This document shows positions 60,601 through 64,000 of a stretch of 64,000 bases of DNA, one piece after another; positions within the stretch are counted from its first letter, which is position 1, and the number at the start of each line of letters is the position of its first letter. The notes beneath the pieces are model-generated. The model saw only the letters and a list, made by a program, of their open reading frames with translations, was not told where the DNA came from and did no database searches. The DNA is from Echinococcus granulosus (lineage: Eukaryota; Platyhelminthes; Cestoda; Cyclophyllidea; Taeniidae), in NCBI RefSeq assembly GCF_000524195.1, contig NW_020170442.1:186001-250000 (forward strand). Reading direction: 5' to 3'. Both the position numbers and the translations under genes were made by a program.

Positions 60601-63055
60601 GGCTATTATGGAAGGCTGTCTTGAAAAATGGGATAAGGACGAAGATGGAATAATTGAAAGCGCTAACTTTCCAGATCAGACTTACGATATGTGGAAGGCT
60701 GTTGGCCTCGGGTTAGTAATTTTTCTCCTGTATTTGCGCGTAAATTGGATGTGACCATATTACCCCTCAGTAGCATTTTCAACTTCCCAACTCTTACGCT
60801 TCGTAACTTTCGGGTGAGAGTAATTCAAAACCCAGTCGTAATAAGGCACAAATTCATATTTCATTGTTGGAACTTTACGAATTGATATCTGTGCTTCAAC
60901 ACTATGGATATTTGGTGACTCCTTTGCATGCCAGAGAGCTCTATTCATTGGCATAAAATGAGCAGCTTGCAATGCTAAATTTCGACAGTTGTTTGACTTT
61001 TTCCTCTTTTGGCCCTTACAGTGCTTATATTGGGAGCATTTGGCTTGCAGCGCTTTATGCGACCAAGGATATGATTTCGTACACCCTTTCGAAGGAACAA
61101 AATCCTGTCAAGAACGAAACTCTATCAGGGCAGGAGCACAAATTCGGCGAACTCTTATCCAAGGCGAAAACCAACTATTATGAGAAACTTTGGAATGGTA
61201 CGGACTTGGCTTCTGTGTACTATCTCTAGTGCACTACGTTAAGTGCTAGTATCACTTACAGTAGCAGCTCACGATTGGATTGCCACATTTGAAGACTTTG
61301 AGTTGTGCATGCATTACATTACCCACAGAGCATCGCTAGATTTGACACTATCTCAATGCTTTTTATGCCTAGCCGAGTCTTTTTTTATTGCCCGAATTAG
61401 AAAAAAATGAGGCCCACCTGCATAGTGCTGGCACTGGCCTCGCTTTGGAGGCTAATAAATCGCTATTTGAACCTACATCAACAAGCAGGATTATCACCCT
61501 GTCAAGTATTTTTTAATAAAAGCGTGTATGAATGTTTTAACTCGTTGATCGAGTTATTACATTTGAAGTAATCACCATTAAATTTGGCTTCTTCTAGTTA
61601 GCAAATAGAACTATCCGTTTCCGGTATTTAAGTTCAAGCCTAGGTGGTAGCGTACACTACCCTCCCTGTAAATCGTTGTGTAAATTACCGTCTTGCTATT
61701 TATCATCGTCTACCACATAAATATTAGTAATCAAATGCCACGACTTCGTGTGTTTATTCTGATCAAATCATAAACACCAAACACCGATTGTAAACTATTA
61801 CCATTGCTTAGTGAACTCCCTAGCCTTTCAAAAATTATGAGGACTACAGCGGTTGGGGTTAACATAATTTTTCATTAGCCCCTTTGACTTACTAATGCAA
61901 ACGTTTTTGCCTCTGGACATCAGAAATATTGCGTACAGGAGAAATGGTGTAGACTGCACAACTCAGACCTCGCCCATTGATATAACTTCTTTTCTGCCAA
62001 GACAGCCTCCATGAGGAGTTATAAAATCGCATGCCGAGGCGTGGAAGAGTTTCTTTTTTCCAAGTGCAGCGAATTTATCGGCGTTTTTTTGGCCGCTTCT
62101 GATGCGGCCTAGACAAAATCGCGAATTTACTAATCTACTAGATTGTCTCATGTATTATAGGATGCTTTTACCGCTACGACATGCATGATAGCAAGGCTAA
62201 TCCCGCCATCATGGCCGATCAAATCTGCGGCCACTGGCTGCTGCGTACTTGCGGAGCCCCTGCGGATGCAGTAGGTTCCATCACATTCCCTTCAAAATTG
62301 TCAACTTCTGCATCTTAGCTACAGCTGCTGATTGCGCCTCATGTTTTGCAGATTCTACCGGAAAACACAATCCCCCTCACGATTGATTCGGTTGTCAGTA
62401 AGAATTGGCGATCAGTGCTCGATGGAGAAATGGGTGCTATTAATGGAGTCCGCAAGAATGGCAAAGTGGTTTCCAACGTCCAAGCTGAGGAGTTTTGGGT
62501 GGGCACCAACTACTGCCTTGCCTCCCTTTTCATACTAGAGGTAAATAGGGCGGTCTTAAACTGGTGGTGCTCCTAGTTTAATGTCATCAATTGCCTGATT
62601 AGTCCTAGTCGGCTTTGAGCCATAGAGCTCAATGCGCCATTCAAGCATGTGTGCTCCATTATCGCTTCTATTGATCAACAACAAGATCGGATTACTATGG
62701 AACTAATCGCGCCTCTTCTAATGAAGATAATGCCATCAGAGCCTTTGATCTTTCTAGGGTTTTTTATTTACTAATTTCTCGGAGAGGTAGTCCGTTAAAC
62801 TTGCTGCCAAATCACAACCCTCTTATCTGGTTCAAGGGGATGCCGATCAATGGATTCGACCTTGGCGGTGCCTGCTACAAAACAGTCTACGAGAACCTAG
62901 GCCTGCAATATCAAACACCTGAGGCCTACACAATGGAGAAGGGCTACCGATCTCCGGCATACATGCGCCCCCTCTCCATCTGGAGCATCCAGCACTCGGC
63001 TGATTTGAGACATCTCTGCCACAATGGGTCCAGTCCCGCCCGCACCACCGACTAG
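54610..63055 (+). CDS. GBA2: non-lysosomal glucosylceramidase, GH116 family
   Basis: GBA2 hydrolyses glucosylceramide to glucose and ceramide on the cytosolic side of ER, Golgi and plasma membranes. Fourteen exons assemble to 984 residues (human 927): 54610-54761, 55326-55536, 55630-55830, 55911-56243, 57045-57252, 57792-57978, 58862-58990, 59395-59750, 60070-60443, 60602-60711, 61022-61197, 62161-62270, 62352-62540 and 62837-63055. All are GT-AG with matching phases. Family blocks: PTYGWR near the start, [55 protein letters not shown] with the nucleophile Glu at about 487, [52 protein letters not shown] with the likely acid/base Asp at about 742, [11 protein letters not shown], and [14 protein letters not shown] near the C-terminus. 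No signal peptide is visible, as expected for GBA2. Exon 8 carries a Gly/Ser/Ala-rich insert after GGTVWLD that human lacks. The first exon has a stop in frame upstream of the ATG, and an acceptor-like CCTTTAG ends 14 bases before it. Confidence 0.96.
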
Positions 63056-64000
63056 ATAATTTCCGTGTTGAAAAGCTTTTTATTATCCACGATAGCGCTA
63101 CCGTAGCCCTAGAACTGTTTTGATTATCCTTCCTCCCCACTGCGCTTTTGTGCTCCTTCTACACATCATCTTCTTATGAATATTTTTAAGGAAATGTAGG
63201 CCAATAGGCATGATCACCTTTGATTTCCCTAGTATGAGCTGATCGTTCATTCTCGTAGCACTCTTGCGTTCTCACTTAACGTGATTGGTAGTACTGGTCG
63301 CCAAAATGATGAATTACTCAAGAGCAGTGCTTATGATACTCCATATTTGATTCATTAGCATGAAAACTAATTCCATGAGCCAGGTATCCCCGGTAAAGCG
63401 GGTGTAGATTAATCTTCAATATGACAAAAAATTGAAGTGACTCGGGTTCATTATATGCCAACCCTTGGGTGGGTCGGCGCGATTCGTCTCAAATTAGCTA
63501 CCACAAAACATTTAAGACCTAGTGCGCGCATTATCACATGAGCAGGAATTGCTTCGTTGAGTAACTTAATATTCAGTTTGAGAAGGGGCAAGTCATTTCC
63601 TAAGCACGATTGGGCTGAACGTCTCAATGAATCAATCACTTAAACCAGCCTGAATTCAAAAACGCAAGGACGAGGTCACATTGGTTTATTTGGGTGTTTC
63701 GTCCCACCTGGAGAGAGAAAAAAAATCACAGCACAGTCGGCAGTGGAATACATTTGAGTGGGGGGTGGGTTTTATCACAGGTGATTCTGGCTATTGCGGG
63801 CGAAAATTCCGCCAAATCCGTTTTGATGCGGTGATTTTTCAACACACCTTAAGGAATGAAGAGAAATGTTTTCTGCTCGTGAAAAAGTAAAGCACGCATT
63901 TCATTAGAGGGAGTTATGGCTGTTAGCGAATTGAACAGCAGATGTGTGTTAGATGCGAGAGCATACAGTACCCGTTATTTTCAGTGTTTCTTCTGAAAGG
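63056..64000. other. right-edge sequence downstream of GBA2
   Basis: The first part is GBA2 3' flank. The rest has only short chance open frames on both strands and no recognisable feature. Confidence 0.5.

Overview
This is nuclear DNA from an animal, most likely a parasitic flatworm and probably a tapeworm. Exon chains with GT-AG introns assemble into proteins that read clearly as animal orthologues. Many introns are only 27-46 nt long. Almost every gene start has a splice-acceptor-like sequence a few bases upstream, as expected if a spliced leader is added in trans. The animal assignment is firm; the flatworm/cestode assignment is inference from gene architecture.

Layout, left to right. 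(1) 1-4365 is largely non-coding, with one unrecognised possible terminal exon on the minus strand at the left edge. (2) 4366-16913 (+) is a B''-type regulatory subunit of protein phosphatase 2A (PPP2R3A-like, EF-hands). (3) 18333-29663 (-) is MMS19, the HEAT-repeat cytosolic Fe-S targeting factor, convergent with the phosphatase gene. (4) 30341-32687 (+) is GTF2H4 (TFIIH p52), divergent from MMS19 across 677 bp. (5) 32712-33295 (-) is SNRNP25 (U11/U12 25K) and 33501-33908 (-) is LIN52 (DREAM/MuvB); they are tandem, 205 bp apart, and SNRNP25 ends 24 bp from GTF2H4. (6) 35630-42152 (+) is MRPL45. Its 4-kb last intron holds two unrecognised coding stretches on the same strand. (7) 43089-50062 (-) is UGCG, ceramide glucosyltransferase. 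(8) 52029-52532 (-) is RPS15. (9) 54610-63055 (+) is GBA2, the non-lysosomal glucosylceramidase.

Two neighbourhoods pair functionally linked genes. MMS19, needed for Fe-S loading of the TFIIH helicase XPD, shares an upstream region with the TFIIH subunit p52. UGCG makes glucosylceramide and GBA2 breaks it down; they lie divergently with only RPS15 between. Linkage is seen in the sequence; co-regulation is inference.

No rRNA, tRNA, CRISPR, intact transposon or prokaryotic element was recognised. Exon coordinates for GTF2H4, SNRNP25, LIN52, MRPL45, UGCG, RPS15 and GBA2 were worked out by hand, and their lengths sum to whole codons with matching intron phases. MMS19 is resolved at both ends but not fully in the middle. 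The 5' end of the phosphatase gene is unresolved.
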